Made by a program: the position numbers and the translations under genes
Assembly: GCA_030015575.1 (NCBI GenBank)
Contig: CM057338.1
Location: forward strand, 131,093,546 to 131,157,545
Direction of reading: 5' to 3'
Length of the DNA: 64,000 bases
Source: Agapanthus africanus
Lineage: Eukaryota > Streptophyta > Magnoliopsida > Asparagales > Amaryllidaceae
Notes under the pieces: generated by a model
The model's input: only the letters and a program-made list of their open reading frames with translations
Told to the model about the DNA's origin: nothing
Databases searched by the model: none
Shown here: piece by piece, positions 1-11,255 of the stretch
Numbering within the stretch: the first letter of the stretch is position 1
How the letters are laid out: the number at the start of each line of letters is the position of its first letter

Positions 1-344
1 TGGACTAATCCGCGCCCTACGTGCGACGACATATATTAGTCTCCGTATACAATCCAAGGGCAACCCTAAAATAAACAATATATAACAAGGCACATGAAGA
101 TTTCTGGAGCAAAGAAAATTGTAACGTAATTAACTGCAGGGGCTTGCGCCTGCAGGAAAAAGTGTCCCCACAATTAAAAACCTTCACATATGAGGGGGAA
201 TCTGATAAGTCTGCTACAATGGTCGCATCCATCCAAACCTCCGATATACGGTGTCATAATCGACTTAGTAACTTTGGAGAAGTCGATGGATATGTTCCAT
301 ATAGCATCTACCCCTAGACTCATGGCCTGGATGCGCTTCCCGCG
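1..344 (+). mobile_element. LTR-C fragment (3' part of a Tat-like LTR), truncated by the window edge and by an insertion
   Basis: This stretch aligns with 17204-17560 (same strand) and with the reverse complement of about 25340-25690. Shared features are the word TAATTAACTGCAGGGGC, the GTCCCCACAAT block and the GGGGGAATCTG block. By comparison with the solo copy it stops about 35 bp short of the LTR-C end, where an LTR-B begins at 345. The short open frames here are not genes. Orientation follows the TATA box of the solo copy near 15101. Confidence 0.75.
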
Positions 345-1002
345 TGTCACGCCCTACTTCCCAGTAGACGGAAACCATGACGTGGTAAGCCTGCGACATA
401 TTTATTCAGAGAAGGTCATTCCTTAAATAAATATACTAAGCGTATTGAAACAAAATACACGATGCAAGAATAAATAGAGACTGGATATTTTTCAACAAAC
501 TTCTTTATTTACATTCAAACTTGAAACATTTACAATATATGAGTTCAACTGAAAAGGAAATACAAGAAACGGAAATGCCTAAACAGGTGGCATATATAAA
601 CTGGAAGAAAAGATAAGCTAAGCTAAGCTGGTATAGTAATCTGGTCGTAATCCTCTTCTGTGGCGTCCACATCCTCCGTCTCAACGGTATCTGACAAACA
701 TTCCAAGAAAGTAATGGTGGGTAGAATGCATGTCAGCGAACTAGGGCTCGGTAAGTCCCAAAGGTAAGGTAAATGAGAAAAGTGATAGGTATAGCATAAA
801 ATGAAGTAATGTATATGACGAGTAATAGTGTGTGAAAGTGAACATGGGTATATGTCCTATAGGTCTCTATATGCTAACTATGTTGACATTAAATTCCAAG
901 TGTGAATGTTAACATAACCGTAAAAGTATTCACGAGCTCAAGAGTGGGGCCCTAGAGATGGGCCCATTTCATGTGTTAGTATCGGAAATCTAGGATGTGG
1001 AG
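345..1002 (-). mobile_element. Outer LTR-B, first segment (chromovirus-type LTR)
   Basis: It begins TGTCACGCCC, the reverse complement of the LTR-B end seen at 28685-28696. Blocks at 490-590 and 690-760 match 20640-20730 and 20840-20900 of the solo LTR-B. The LTR is interrupted at 1002 by element X and resumes at 18510. The copy is more diverged than the two solo LTR-B copies, so it is probably older. No coding region is visible. Confidence 0.75.
998..1002. repeat. Target-site duplication TGGAG, left copy, of element X
   Basis: TGGAG sits directly before the TGTAGGG end of the left LTR-A. The same five bases follow the right LTR-A at 18505-18509. A five-base duplication is usual for LTR-retrotransposon insertion and fixes both ends of element X. 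Confidence 0.88.
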
Positions 1003-2469
1003 TGTAGGGTGTTTTTCGTCACCCCATTGAGATGGGAAATACACGTCGCTTGTTGGGCGTATACAGATTCCCCCTGCCTAGGGTAGGCTGGGATTTATTG
1101 ATTGTGGGGATCCGAATCTCCGGCAGCCGCGGACTAAGTTGCCGTTAATTACCCCTCGCCTTTGAAGCGAAAGTACCTCCGATTGACGGGTCAAACTAGT
1201 CATGCAAACTCAATGTGCAGTGTGCGTATGTGTGTGTTTTAAGAGGTTTTGGATATATCAGTGGCCTCGTAGAGTTTACGAGGGTGTGGGGGCAGCACCC
1301 CGTTAGAAAAAAATTTTCTAGCGGTGAATGTGTTTTGAGTGTGGAGTGTATGAAAAAAAAGAAAGAAGAAAAGGAAAACGGTGAGTGATGTCCTAAGTAC
1401 GTGTAGGCGCTGGGCGCCAGCGTCTTATATGGGCATTGGGCGCTAGGCACTGGGTGTCAGCACCTCATGCGCCCGGCACATGGCCGCTGAGCGCTGGGCG
1501 CCCGCGCCTCAAGCGTCCGGCACGTAGGGCGCTGGGCACCTGCAGAAAGAAGGGGTTTAACCCCGAAATTAGGATTTGAACTCCCAAAGGATTTTTTATC
1601 TATGGAGTTAAACTCCAAAAGATTTTGAGTGGAGTTAAACTCCAAAAAATGATTTTTTATTTATGGAGTTAAACTCCAAAAGATTTTGAATGGAGTTAAG
1701 CTCCTAAAAGGGTTTTACTTATGGATTTAAACTCCAAAAGATCTTGATAAATGGAGTTGAACTCCCAGAAATCTTTGGAGATGATCAAAGGGAACCCATT
1801 TCTTCTCCCCTTTAGCCCTGGATCTTCTTTTAAGTCTTGGATCTTCCTGAAATGAGGTTTTTGGAGATGGGTATCCTTCTTCCTTCTCTTTATTGGCTGG
1901 ATCTTAGAGAAAATAGGGTGAGACTTAAAAATCTCCCCTTTTGGGAATTTGATGGAAGATTCGGGCTCTCCTTCTAGGGTTTTATGATGAAAAACTGTTA
2001 CTTTTCAAAAAAAAAGAAGAGTAAAACTCTTGATTAAATTCAAAAAAAAGGGAGAAGGTTTAGAACCTTGAGGAAGGAGAAAGAGGCACAGAACCCTAAT
2101 TTTTTAGAGAATGAAAATTTTTTGTTGATTTTTTCATCATGTTTGCCTTTATAGGCTACACACTTTACATATAGCCTCTTGGGCTTTGCCAAATGGCACT
2201 TGTGTTACCCCATACCTTATGTGCTTATTTCTTTTTGCACATAAACCATGGGGTTTACAAAATTTTGTTTTTCTGCCCATTTTTCATACATTTATTTCTA
2301 AAAAATTGCATTGAACTAATTTATTGCTTCATTGTTGGCATGGAGCCGGCCCCTTCTATTCTTGGTCTTGACTTGGGCTTGGGCCCACTTCGCTTGAGCT
2401 TGGGCCCACTTGGCTGGGAGTTGACTGACTTTGACTTGGTTAACCGGGGTGTGATTTTTTACCCCAACA
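1003..2469 (-). mobile_element. 3' LTR (LTR-A) of element X
   Basis: In element orientation it starts TGTTGGGGTAAAAAATC and ends CACCCTACA (1,467 bp). A minus-strand TATA box (CCTATAAAGG, about 2147-2156) lies some 315 bp in, so U3 is short and R-U5 long. The body between about 1560 and 1770 is built of short palindromes such as GGAGTTAAACTCC. A GGCGCTGGGCGC-like repeat lies at 1405-1540. The block at 1069-1160 is shared with LTR-C and is described in the findings. The matching copy in element 2 is 34872-36397. Confidence 0.9.
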
Positions 2470-2483
2470 AAGTGCCCCCATCA
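2470..2483 (-). other. Polypurine tract of element X
   Basis: On the minus strand the tract reads TGATGGGGGCACTT and directly abuts the LTR start TGTTGGGG. The equivalent site in element 2 (36398-36411) is also G-rich and in the same place. It is the expected primer site for plus-strand DNA synthesis and supports the minus-strand orientation. Confidence 0.75.
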
Positions 2484-2583
2484 ATAAATGCATACCACAT
2501 ATATGGGTCGTGTGCATGAAATTGATGGATCTTCTTTAGCATGGGGGTTGACTTGATTTGGTTCCCGTTTTGACAACGTGGAG

Positions 2584-2943
2584 GTCGATATTGCCCTTTC
2601 TGCGACATGGAAGGTCGATACTGCCCTTTTAGTGATGTGGACGCTCGGTGATGCCCTTTTTGCCACTTAGACGGTCGGTGCTGCCCTTTTTGCGATGTGG
2701 ACGGTCAGTGCTGCCATTTTTGCGACTTGGACAGTTGGTGCTGCCATTTTTGTGACGTGGACGATCGGTGTTGACCTTTTTGCAACATGGACGGTCGATG
2801 CTGCCATTTTTGCGACTTGGACGGTCAGTGCTGCCATTTTTGCGACTTAGACAGTCGATTCTGCCATTTTTGCGACGTGGACGGTCGGTGCTACCGTTTT
2901 TGCGATTTGGACGGTCGGTGCTACCATTTTTGCAACGTGGACG
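2584..2943 (-). repeat. 30-bp minisatellite, 12 units, in the 3' UTR of element X
   Basis: Each unit resembles GTCGGTGCTGCC followed by a T-run, then GCGACNTGGACG. I count 12 diverged units, all 30 bp. Because 30 is a multiple of three, several frames stay open and give apparent repetitive proteins on both strands, which I do not regard as genes. A related array lies in element 2 at 36510-37020. Satellite-like arrays in the 3' UTR are known from Ogre/Tat elements. Confidence 0.92.
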
Positions 2944-3980
2944 GTCGATGGTTGATTTGACTTGCTCCGCTTCTTGCGGTGTCGGGGTTGAAGTTGACTT
3001 ACTCCGCTTTGTGCGGTGTTAGGATTGATTTGTTTCCGAGGTGGATCTTGGTTCCACCGATGAGGTGATTGGTTGACTTATTTGATTTGATTTGTTTTGG
3101 GAGTTCCCTACCCGTCAAGAGGGACTTTTGAGCTAAGAAGTGCTTCCGCGTAGGACATTGATTTGATCTGTTTGAGTTCTGCCTTGTTTGACGGGAATTT
3201 CGAATTTGAGAGGAACTTGGACTTTGGATTTTGTTTAGCATCAGTATTGCTGCACTGGAATAATGCCAGGAGCAACTCATCATTTGCCCCGGGAGGACTT
3301 GGGATTTGGTTTTTGGGTTGGAATCAGCATTGCTGACACTGAAGCAATGCTAGGAGCGATTCATCATTTGCCTTTGGGAAAACTTGGGGTTTAGGTTTTG
3401 GGTCGGCATCAGCACCGCTAACACTGAAGCAAAATTCCATGAGCGACTCATCATTTGCCGTTGCCCATTGGGGAGCGATGGCTCATGATACGGGTTTAGA
3501 TCCCTATCACCTAAGGCTTTTCAATTTTATAAGCTGTGAGGGTCTCATGAAAGCATTTTCTCCCTACGAGTCGAAAGGATCTCGCAAGTGTATTTTCTCC
3601 CTACGAATCGTGGGGATTCCTAAGTGTGTTGCTCCTTTGTGAGTCGTAAGGATCTCACGCGGGGATTTTCTCCTCACAAAGTCGAGAAGACTTCACGAGT
3701 GTACTTCATCTCTTTTTCACGAGTTTGCACCCTTTCGGGTTTTCACAAACTCGCCGGCAGTCCTGCTGTTTTTACTCACAGAGCCCTTTCGGGTTTTCAT
3801 TCGTCCCCATTTCAATTTTGGACATACCGTTTTTTTTAGTTTCATTGCCGATAGGACTTTAAATGTAGTCTCGCCGGTAGGACTTGGGAGAGATAGGGGT
3901 CATTTACGCCCGTGGATTGTATATGGTTTTACAGGATGTATAATCCAGACCGTAGAGCCGGCGTGCTTAATTCTCCTGCT
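2944..3980 (-). other. 3' UTR of element X with two further repeat families
   Basis: No coding signal is visible. A block of about 50 bp running from GGCATCAG through ACTGAAGCA to GACTCATCATTTGCC occurs at about 3238-3285, 3325-3375 and 3407-3462. A second family of roughly 45-55 bp units, built around CGAGTCGNAAGGATCTC and TTTTCTCC, runs from about 3530 to 3800. Both families recur in element 2 (37140-37390, 47600-48165 and 48230-48500). Confidence 0.7.
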
Positions 3981-3991
3981 ACTTGGAGCAT

Positions 3992-5536
3992 TCACGCATA
4001 GTATTTCTTGAGATATCGGATATTGATGGGTGGCATGGACCTTTCTCCCTCAGCATTTATCAGCTGGTAGGATCCTCCATCAAACACTTTCTCGATGACG
4101 TATGGTCCTTCCCAGTTTGGCTTAAATTTTCCCTTGGCATGTCGATTAGGGATGATCGATCTTTTGAGGGCCATCACCAATTCGACTTTTTTAAAAGCAT
4201 GGAGACGGGTCATCTTATCATAGGCCCATGACATTTGGGCTCGGTACAACTCCAGATTTTGTTATACTGGGAGTCTCTTTTCTTCGAGGGCATCAAGTTC
4301 TTCGAGCCGAAGGGGGACGTTTTCTTCCTCCGCCAAACCGTACTGGACAGCCATCTTCAGGCTTGGAACTTCGACTTCGAGGGGGAGGATTGCCTCCACT
4401 ACTCCGAATGAGTATAGAGTGGACTGAGTTGGAGTTCGGTGTATGGTACGATATGCCCACAACGCCTCATGAAGTTTAAGATTCCAGTCTCTCTTGTTGG
4501 CTGAAGCATTTTTCCTCAGGAGCTTGCATAGAGTTTTATTGAAGGGTTTGGCTAGCCCATTGACCCTTGGATTATAGATGGAGGAATATCTCCAGTCTAT
4601 CTTGTGTTGAGTAGTGAACCTTGAGACTTTGAAGCTCTTGAAAGAAGGCCCGTTGTCAGAAATGATTCTTCTAGGTGTACCGAGGCGGTATAGAATATTA
4701 TGCCGGAAGAATGTCAGAATATCTTTTGTCTTGATTTCTTTTAGCGGGACAGCTTCACCCCATCTGGAGAAGTAGTCAGTTGCGGCAAATGTGAACCGAT
4801 GGCCTTTAGATGACGGAGGATCAATTGGACCAACTATGTCGGTGCCCCAAACTTCGAAGGGCCATGACGCCACTGTAGGATGCAACGGATTGGGGTGCTT
4901 GTGAATGAAGTCACTGTGAATTTGGCAGAAATGACATTTCTTCCCATGCTTTTCGCAATCCCTTATCACGGTAGGCCGGTAATACCCAAGCAGTTTGATT
5001 TGAAGCCATATTTTGGGGCAAGATTGGTGAGCTCCGTAAACGCCTGAGTGAACTTCATTCATGACATTATAGGTTTCGGCCGATGACAGACACCTGAGGC
5101 AGAGTTGGTCATATGATCTATGGTATAGTGTATTATTTACAAACACATATCGGAGGGCTCTTTTCTTCAACTGAACCCTCACAGATTTTTCTTCAGGCAG
5201 CTTGTTGTATCGGAGGTACTCTATGAATGGCTCTCTCCAATCAGGCTCATCTTGAATGATCAAAGCTTCTTTGACAGGATTGCTCTTTTTTTCTATGCTT
5301 TCTTCTTCTTGTAAAGAGACTGGGGGCAGAATTTGCAGCCTCCGGACTGTGATAAGAATTTCATCCATGTCTAGATCAGCCAGCTCTTTGCTTAGGCGAG
5401 CGAGTACGTCGGCTTTTCTGTTCAACGCCCTAAGGACTCTTATTAGTTCAATGTGAGTGAACTGTTTTGTGAGTTCCACCACCCGGCTTCTGTATTGAGT
5501 TAATTCGAGCTTATATATCTTGTAGTCGCCGCTCAA
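3992..5536 (-). pseudogene. Element X integrase, preceded by the end of the archaeal-type RNase H
   Basis: The long frame 4262-5536 starts inside the second RNase H (SGDYKIYKLEL, near residue 2). It continues through a linker to the integrase zinc-binding region (AHQSCPK to CHFCQIH, about residues 165-205) and the catalytic core. The first two acidic residues are present (GTDIVGP and SDNGPSF). The third, expected as E in NGLAEAFNK, is K: the codon at 4547-4549 reads AAA, and element 2 keeps GAA. A stop near 4262 separates the C-terminal part (3992-4249), which ends PPINIRYLKKYYA. Integrase would insert the cDNA, but without the third acidic residue this copy should be inactive. Confidence 0.85.
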
Positions 5537-6134
5537 CTGGTTGACAACAAGCTAGGAGTCACCGTAAACCCGTAGCCAAAGGATTTTCATTTTTATAGCG
5601 AGCTCCAGACCAGCTATCAAAGCTTCGTACTCAGCCTCGTTGTTTGTGAAGCTCGGTAAGAGCGAAAAATCTTCATAGGATTCCTCCTGATGGCGTGATG
5701 AACACCAATCATATCCTTGCTTTTATCTTTAGGACGCTTGATTTGCTGGAGGTCCTTATCAATGAGGCTCCATCGAAGTAGAGCTCCCAACAAGGCTCGT
5801 CATCCTCGAGGTGCAACACTTGTTCATCGGGTAACTCGCAATTGAGCGGTGACCCTTCTAGTATGGGATAAGAAACAAGGAAGTCGGCAAGGGCTTGCCC
5901 TTTTACTGCTTTCTGAAGAGTGTAGATTAGGTCGAATTCAAGCAGCTTGACAGCCCATCTTGCCATTCTACCGGCCATGCTTGCTTTAGTCATTAAGTGT
6001 TTGAGCGGGTCGACCTTGGAGATCAGCATAACTCGATGAGTGAGCAGATAGTGCCTTAGTTTCTTCACAGCGAATATCAGAGCCAGGCATTACTTTTCGA
6101 TCGGGGAATAGTTGTGTCCCGCCTCGACTAAAGT
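5537..6134 (-). pseudogene. Element X RNase H region
   Basis: The frame at 5709-6068 carries the RT connection and classical RNase H remnant (MARWAVKLLEFD, then QALADFLV). It then reads YFDGAS, the start of the second, archaeal-type RNase H typical of Tat elements. The frame is lost after SSKSSVLKIK. The rest of that domain is in another frame near 5540-5700, where [18 protein letters not shown] residues can be read, and leads into 4262-5536. At least two frame changes are needed, so no full-length RNase H can be made. RNase H would remove the RNA strand during reverse transcription. Confidence 0.7.
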
Positions 6135-7250
6135 TCAACTGAGGTAGTAGAGGGCATTTTCTTTTCCCTCCTCGTTGTTCTGGGCAAGGAGCGCACTGAG
6201 TGACTCATTTAGCACGGCAGTATAGAGAATCAACGGTTTATTTAGAATAGGAACAGCAAGCACTGGAGGGTGCAACAGGTACTGTTTGATACTTTCGAAC
6301 GCTTCTTGACATTCGGCATCCCAGACAAAGGGAGCTCCCTTCTTCATGAGCTTTGAGAAAAACCGACATCTCCCTGATAGGGTCGAGATGAACCTTCGTA
6401 TGTAAGCGAGTTTATCTTGAAAGAATCTTATCTGCGTCAGATTCTTCGGAGGAGGCATCTTCATGATGGCATTTATCTTTGATGGGTCAACTTCAATCCC
6501 CCAATGTCGGACTACGAAGCCCAAGAATTTTCTCGATGACACGCCAAAAGCGCACTTCAAAGCATTCATCTTCAGATCGTATTCCCTCAGTCAGGTGAAA
6601 ACGGTCCTGAGATCTCAGATATGATCGGCCTTGGCTTTTGTCTTGACGGCCAAATTATCAACATAACATTCGATGACCTTATGGATTAAGTCTTCAAAGA
6701 TTTTGGTCATTGCCAATTGATATGTGGCGCCCGCATTCTTCAGTCCAAACGGCATCACCTTGTAGAAGTATATCCCGATGGGGGTTCAAAACGCTGTGTG
6801 TTTCTCATCCTCGGGCGACATCTTGATCAGATTATATCCAGACAAGCCATCCATAAAGGTGAAAAGCTCGTAATTTGTGGTATCGTCAACTATCATTTCC
6901 ATGACCGGTAGCGGAAAATCATCTTTAGGGCATGCCTTGTTAAGATCTCTAAAATCAACGCAAACTCAGATCTGTCCATTCTTCTTTTTCACTGGGACGA
7001 TGGATGCGATCCAGTCTGCATATTTTACTTCTCTGATGAAACTGGCATCGATGAGTTTCTTGGTTTCCTCGATGACCTTTTCTTCCAGTTCTCTTCTCAT
7101 TCTTCGAGGGGATTGTTTGACTGGCTTGGCATCAGGAGATATAGGCAGCTTATGCATGGCCACTTCAGGGGAGAAGCCAGGCATTTCTTTGTACGTCCAC
7201 GCAAAGCAGTCGATGAACTCATGCAGCATGGCAATTATTTGCTCTTTCAT
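6135..7250 (-). pseudogene. Element X reverse transcriptase
   Basis: Frames 6966-7250 (N-terminal fingers: ADWIASIVPVKKKNG), about 6570-6965 (palm, with MPFGLKNAGATYQ) and 6135-6569 (FLGFVVRHWGIEVDP, thumb and connection) together cover a Ty3/gypsy RT. The palm is broken by several stops. The catalytic box reads YVDN (6654-6665) where active enzymes have YVDD or YIDD; element 2 keeps YIDD. RT copies the element RNA into DNA. Loss of the second aspartate plus the stops makes this copy dead. Confidence 0.82.
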
Positions 7251-7511
7251 TTCCTATGACAAGAGTGAGCTGATGTAGATCGGCCTTGGATTATCGGGCG
7301 TTCCCAATTCAACCTCGGTTAGCTTGTCGAAGGTTGCATGTCCGCTATCTTCGAACTCTTGAGGGGCTTCTTCTGTCTCGGCTAGCTCCTCTTCATCATT
7401 TGACTCTTTGCTGGCTTCACCAATATGAATCATGTAGCATGACTTGACGTCAGGTTGAATGAAACCTATGCCAAGTCTATCTGGGATTCGTCCATCGATG
7501 AGTTCTTGGAC

Positions 7512-8744
7512 CTAAGGTGGGTGCCACAGCCCCGTATAAAACTTCCCTTCGGAGTCCGTTTGATATAACCGACATCCACACTTTTTAAAATATTCCCGCA
7601 TCTCGGGCGCATAATATCTGAGATTGAGGATGGCTCTTATGCCTCTCTCATAGGGAAGGCACATAACAGAAAAATCGTCCGGTTGCACGACAGGATTTGA
7701 CCAATAAAACAGGATGCCCTTCTGTCCACTTTTCCTTCCCGGAATGTAGAAAGTTTGCGGTTGGTTCACTGTAGAGACCGGCAAAGCATCTAGCTCCTTG
7801 CACATCTGTCCCGGCACCCTTATGATAGCTAAGGACCCTTCTGTAATCTCGAAGGTTTCTTTTAACTTCGTTTTTTGCATGAGGGCCCAATCTGCATAGC
7901 TGTTGTAAAGCGGGTCCTCTTCCTCCGACTCTTTAGTGTCGCTGCCGAAATGAAGGCGAATTTTGCTGCCGGATGGGCCTTCAGTATCAGACTCGTCCGT
8001 ATTGCTACCGAAATGAGGGTGATTTTTACGGAAGGATGGACTTCCAGCGTCAAACTCATCAGTGTCACTGCCGAAATGCGGACGCACTTGGGCTTTTTTG
8101 CTTTTGAAAATGACAGCTGACTCAGATATGCTTTTGAGTTTCGGGGCCGTTCTGTCTTTGGTCAGCCGTGGCTTAGTATTTTGGGGGTTCATGAAGTACC
8201 GAGAATCTTCATATCCGACTTCATGCACACCGAACGGCTGGATGTCTCCGTCAATGTGTCTTTCTTCTCCATTTTTGGTATACTTCATGCATTGATGGAG
8301 TGTTGACGGAACGATACCATAATCGTGAAGCCACGGTCTTCCCAGGAGGATCTTATAGGACGTGTCGGCGTCGATCACGTATATCTTAGCTTCGGTTTGC
8401 AGTCCCCAAACCTGATTGGCAAAGCTATAGATCCCAAAACCTGCTAACAGTTTTGATTGAAGCCCTGGATGACAATCCTCTCCTTTGACAGGTGTCAGAT
8501 GTCCAATGATAAACTCTTTAAAGTCCGCAAGTTCATGATGTTCACTGAGGGCCCCGGATCAATCAATATGTGATTAATCCGATCTCCGTCGTTGTACCCT
8601 ATCACGTAAAGAGGTCGATTATGCTCAGCCGTTCCCAGTAGCAAGTCTTCGTCCTTAAACGTGACCGCGGCGACATGTAGAGTGTACTGGGCTTCTTTCA
8701 TATTAATTTCCGCAAAGCGAGCTTGGTGCCGCTTGGGGTTTTGT
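7512..8744 (-). pseudogene. Element X protease and protease-RT spacer
   Basis: Reading right to left, the frame at 8495-8744 carries FKDEDLLLGTAEHNRPLYV and an aspartic-protease-like LIDPGPSVNIM. Element 2 has LVDNGSSVNLL at this place, so the glycine is kept but the flanking residues have drifted. The next frame, 7512-8378, starts IDADTSYKILLGRPWLHDYG, a conserved block after the protease in Tat polyproteins. It also holds an acidic spacer with three imperfect repeats around HFGSDTDE (about 7930-8090). The protease would cut the polyprotein. The upstream half is separated by the solo LTR at 8745-11862. Confidence 0.75.
8740..8744. repeat. Target-site duplication TTTGT, left copy, of the solo Tekay LTR
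   Basis: TTTGT precedes the TGTAAC start of the LTR and is repeated exactly at 11863-11867. It proves a transposition into element X followed by LTR-LTR recombination. Confidence 0.92.
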
Positions 8745-9377
8745 TGTAACACCCTAGTTCATTTATGCCAATTCTGTTGTGAGTATTTCTTTATTTATGG
8801 TTATTTCTTGATTTATTATGTTTGGGTGTGAATAATATAATTGGCATCTGTATTTTTCATCCAACTTGACCCGCTTGCTGGAAACCCGTCTTGATTCCTG
8901 TTTATAATTTATCCTGGCTTGTTACGTGGATCCGTGCACTTTCATATTTTTTTATACTGCATAATGGCATTATATCTGGCATCTGCATTTTTTTATATAA
9001 CATTTAAAGTCGAATAAAATATTTTAAAAATATCTTGTATGGCATGTATCATACCTCTATCCCTGTTGTAGCATCCGTACATCTTGCTCTCGTCCCGTTT
9101 AGTGAAACGGACTCATTTGGATAGCTATGTGCACGTTGCGTGCATCCGTTCTTGGGGGTATGCATTTTCATTATCCGGATATCTTATTTTAGTTTCGGCT
9201 TATACGTACATTAACCGTATTTTCAAAACATAATTTTATACCCGACCCGGACGTGTTTTGGACTATTTTTATATTAGCCAAAATTTCTAATATAATCAAT
9301 ATTATATTCTAATTTATATATAACTGTTTATATAAGATTTTAAACCAAAAATATATTTTTATATATTTACAAATCTT

Positions 9378-9478
9378 CTGCTCTCTCTCGTGACTCTCTC
9401 TCTCTCTCCCCTCTCCATATATATATTTATTTTTTTCTAAACCCTATTAACACTCACATGTTTCTCTCTCTCTCTCTT
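9378..9478 (+). repeat. CT microsatellite in the Tekay LTR
   Basis: Two CTCTCT runs are separated by an AT-rich stretch. The same position in the other Tekay LTRs carries CT runs of different length (57192-57217 and 63815-63873). It lies just upstream of the likely transcribed leader. Confidence 0.8.
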
Positions 9479-10320
9479 TCTTCTTCCCTCATTTTTTTCC
9501 GCCTTGTCTCCAACCTTCGCTCGAACCTACAGCCCCGACCTCGCTTGCACTTCGCTGTCGCAGCACCTCATCGTCGACCTTTCCTCTCTTCACCTCACCT
9601 CTCTCCCCGACTCCAACCACCACCTCCATCACCTCCACGACAACCCACGACCGCGTAGAAACCCACACTCGTCCCCAGCCTCGTCGTTGCAACCCCTCGC
9701 CTTCGCCGTCACCCTCGCCCTCACCCTCTTATCATCTTCTCCACCTTCATCATCACCACCACTCCACTTCTTCCTTCAACCCTGCAAACCCAACCCGACA
9801 TACCCATGCACCCACCTTTACCCGACTGCACAACCCGACCTCGCCGACGCCCTCTCCTTCGACTTCCTCTCCTCGACCTCTCTCTGCTCCCTTGCAGTCC
9901 CAACAAAGAGAACCCCGATTCGAGCGAACCCCTGCACCCTAAGAATCCGGCCACTGCAAGCCTTTCCCGCAACACTCGCCTGAACCCTCGTCACCGGAGC
10001 CCCGACCTTCCCGTCGCCTCCTCGTCATCGCAACAACCTCCTCGCCTTCTTCCAAACCCAGAACACCAAACCCCAGTTCCCTTTCTTTCTTCTCTTCTTC
10101 TTCTTCTTCTTTTTCTTCTCTTTTCTTCTTCTTGGAATCTTGTTTCCGATCACCGCCGGAGCCGTGCCATCGCCAACGATCTAGGAAACCCAGTGGACAT
10201 CCCCAGCCAGCGTAGTCGTGTTCTTGCTTTGCGTGGTCCTATCTAGTGCGCGCATGTGGTTGTTGCGACGTTTACCCGACTTCGGACGTGTCGTACGCAC
10301 CCGTCGTGAGATCCGATTAG

Positions 10321-10625
10321 GCAAGTTTATCTTGCTACATGCTATGATGCATATGTTGCATCTATATGAATAAAAATATTACATATTTATTTCATTGTGC
10401 ATCCATATTACAATTTTACAGTTTTTCGATACCCGTATGCATCCATATCATTAATTACATATCTAGTCGCATGCAAGTTTATCTTGCTACATGCCATGTT
10501 ATATATTTTGCATCCATATGAATAAAAATATCACATGTTGATTGCATTGTATATCCATATTAATGTTTTAGTGTTTTCGGATATCCGTTTGTATCAGTAT
10601 CATTTATTATACATCTAGTTGCATG
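10321..10625 (+). repeat. Two direct repeats of about 152 bp in the solo Tekay LTR
   Basis: Units start GCAAGTTTATCTTGCTACATG at 10321 and 10473 and end near CATATCTAGTNGCAT. The left LTR of the Tekay element has three such units (58087, 58238 and 58391), so copy number differs between family members. Confidence 0.85.
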
Positions 10626-11054
10626 CTATGTCATATTAATTCATATTACTGTTACCTCGACACCCCATGCTTGATAATGTGCGTCCTACATAGTCATGGA
10701 GTTGTAGATGTAACCCCTGATAGATATTCGTGCATCCATATTTTACTGTGCATCCGTACTTTTATCGTGCATCCGTACTTGCTACAGTTTTATTATGAGC
10801 ATCCATTTGATACATGTGCACTAGCTGACATGACCTGATACACCACTGCTTGACTTATTACCTGATCTTGTTACTAATGCCGACAATCCTGACTTATTGT
10901 CCTGATGGACATATCTTGTTGTCTGCATAGACAAATCTGTACCTGCTTGATCCTGTGTTAGCATTAGCTCCAGTTTATCAATACCTGACTTGAACACATA
11001 ACTTTGGGGGTATGGGGAAATCAAAGGTGTAACCGGGTGTAACTTAAAAGGGTA

Positions 11055-11255
11055 TTACTTGATCCGTGGTCCCAGGGGGTTAACGGGACAGAATCATTCG
11101 TGATTCTTTTTGATCCGTGGTCCCGGGGGGTAACGGGACAGAGTCATTCGTGACTCTTACAGCTTGGTCCGTGGTCCCGGGGGGTAACGGGACAGAACCA
11201 TTCTTGGTTTACATATCCTAATCCATGGTCCCGGGGGGTAACGGGACATATTCTT
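11055..11255 (+). repeat. Four tandem units of about 57 bp in the solo Tekay LTR
   Basis: Each unit contains TCCGTGGTCCCGGGGGG and TAACGGGACA followed by a degenerate ATTCNTGATTC. The Tekay element at 59080-59115 keeps only one short remnant of this motif, so the array was expanded in this lineage or lost in the other. Confidence 0.85.

Noticed and set aside
3439-3839. Small plus-strand frames in the 3' UTR of element X
   Set aside because: They fall in short-period repeats shared with element 2 and show no domain or start context.
9458-10246. Overlapping proline-, serine- and arginine-rich open frames on both strands
   Set aside because: They lie in CT-rich LTR sequence and are not conserved in the homologous Tekay LTR at 57180-57980.
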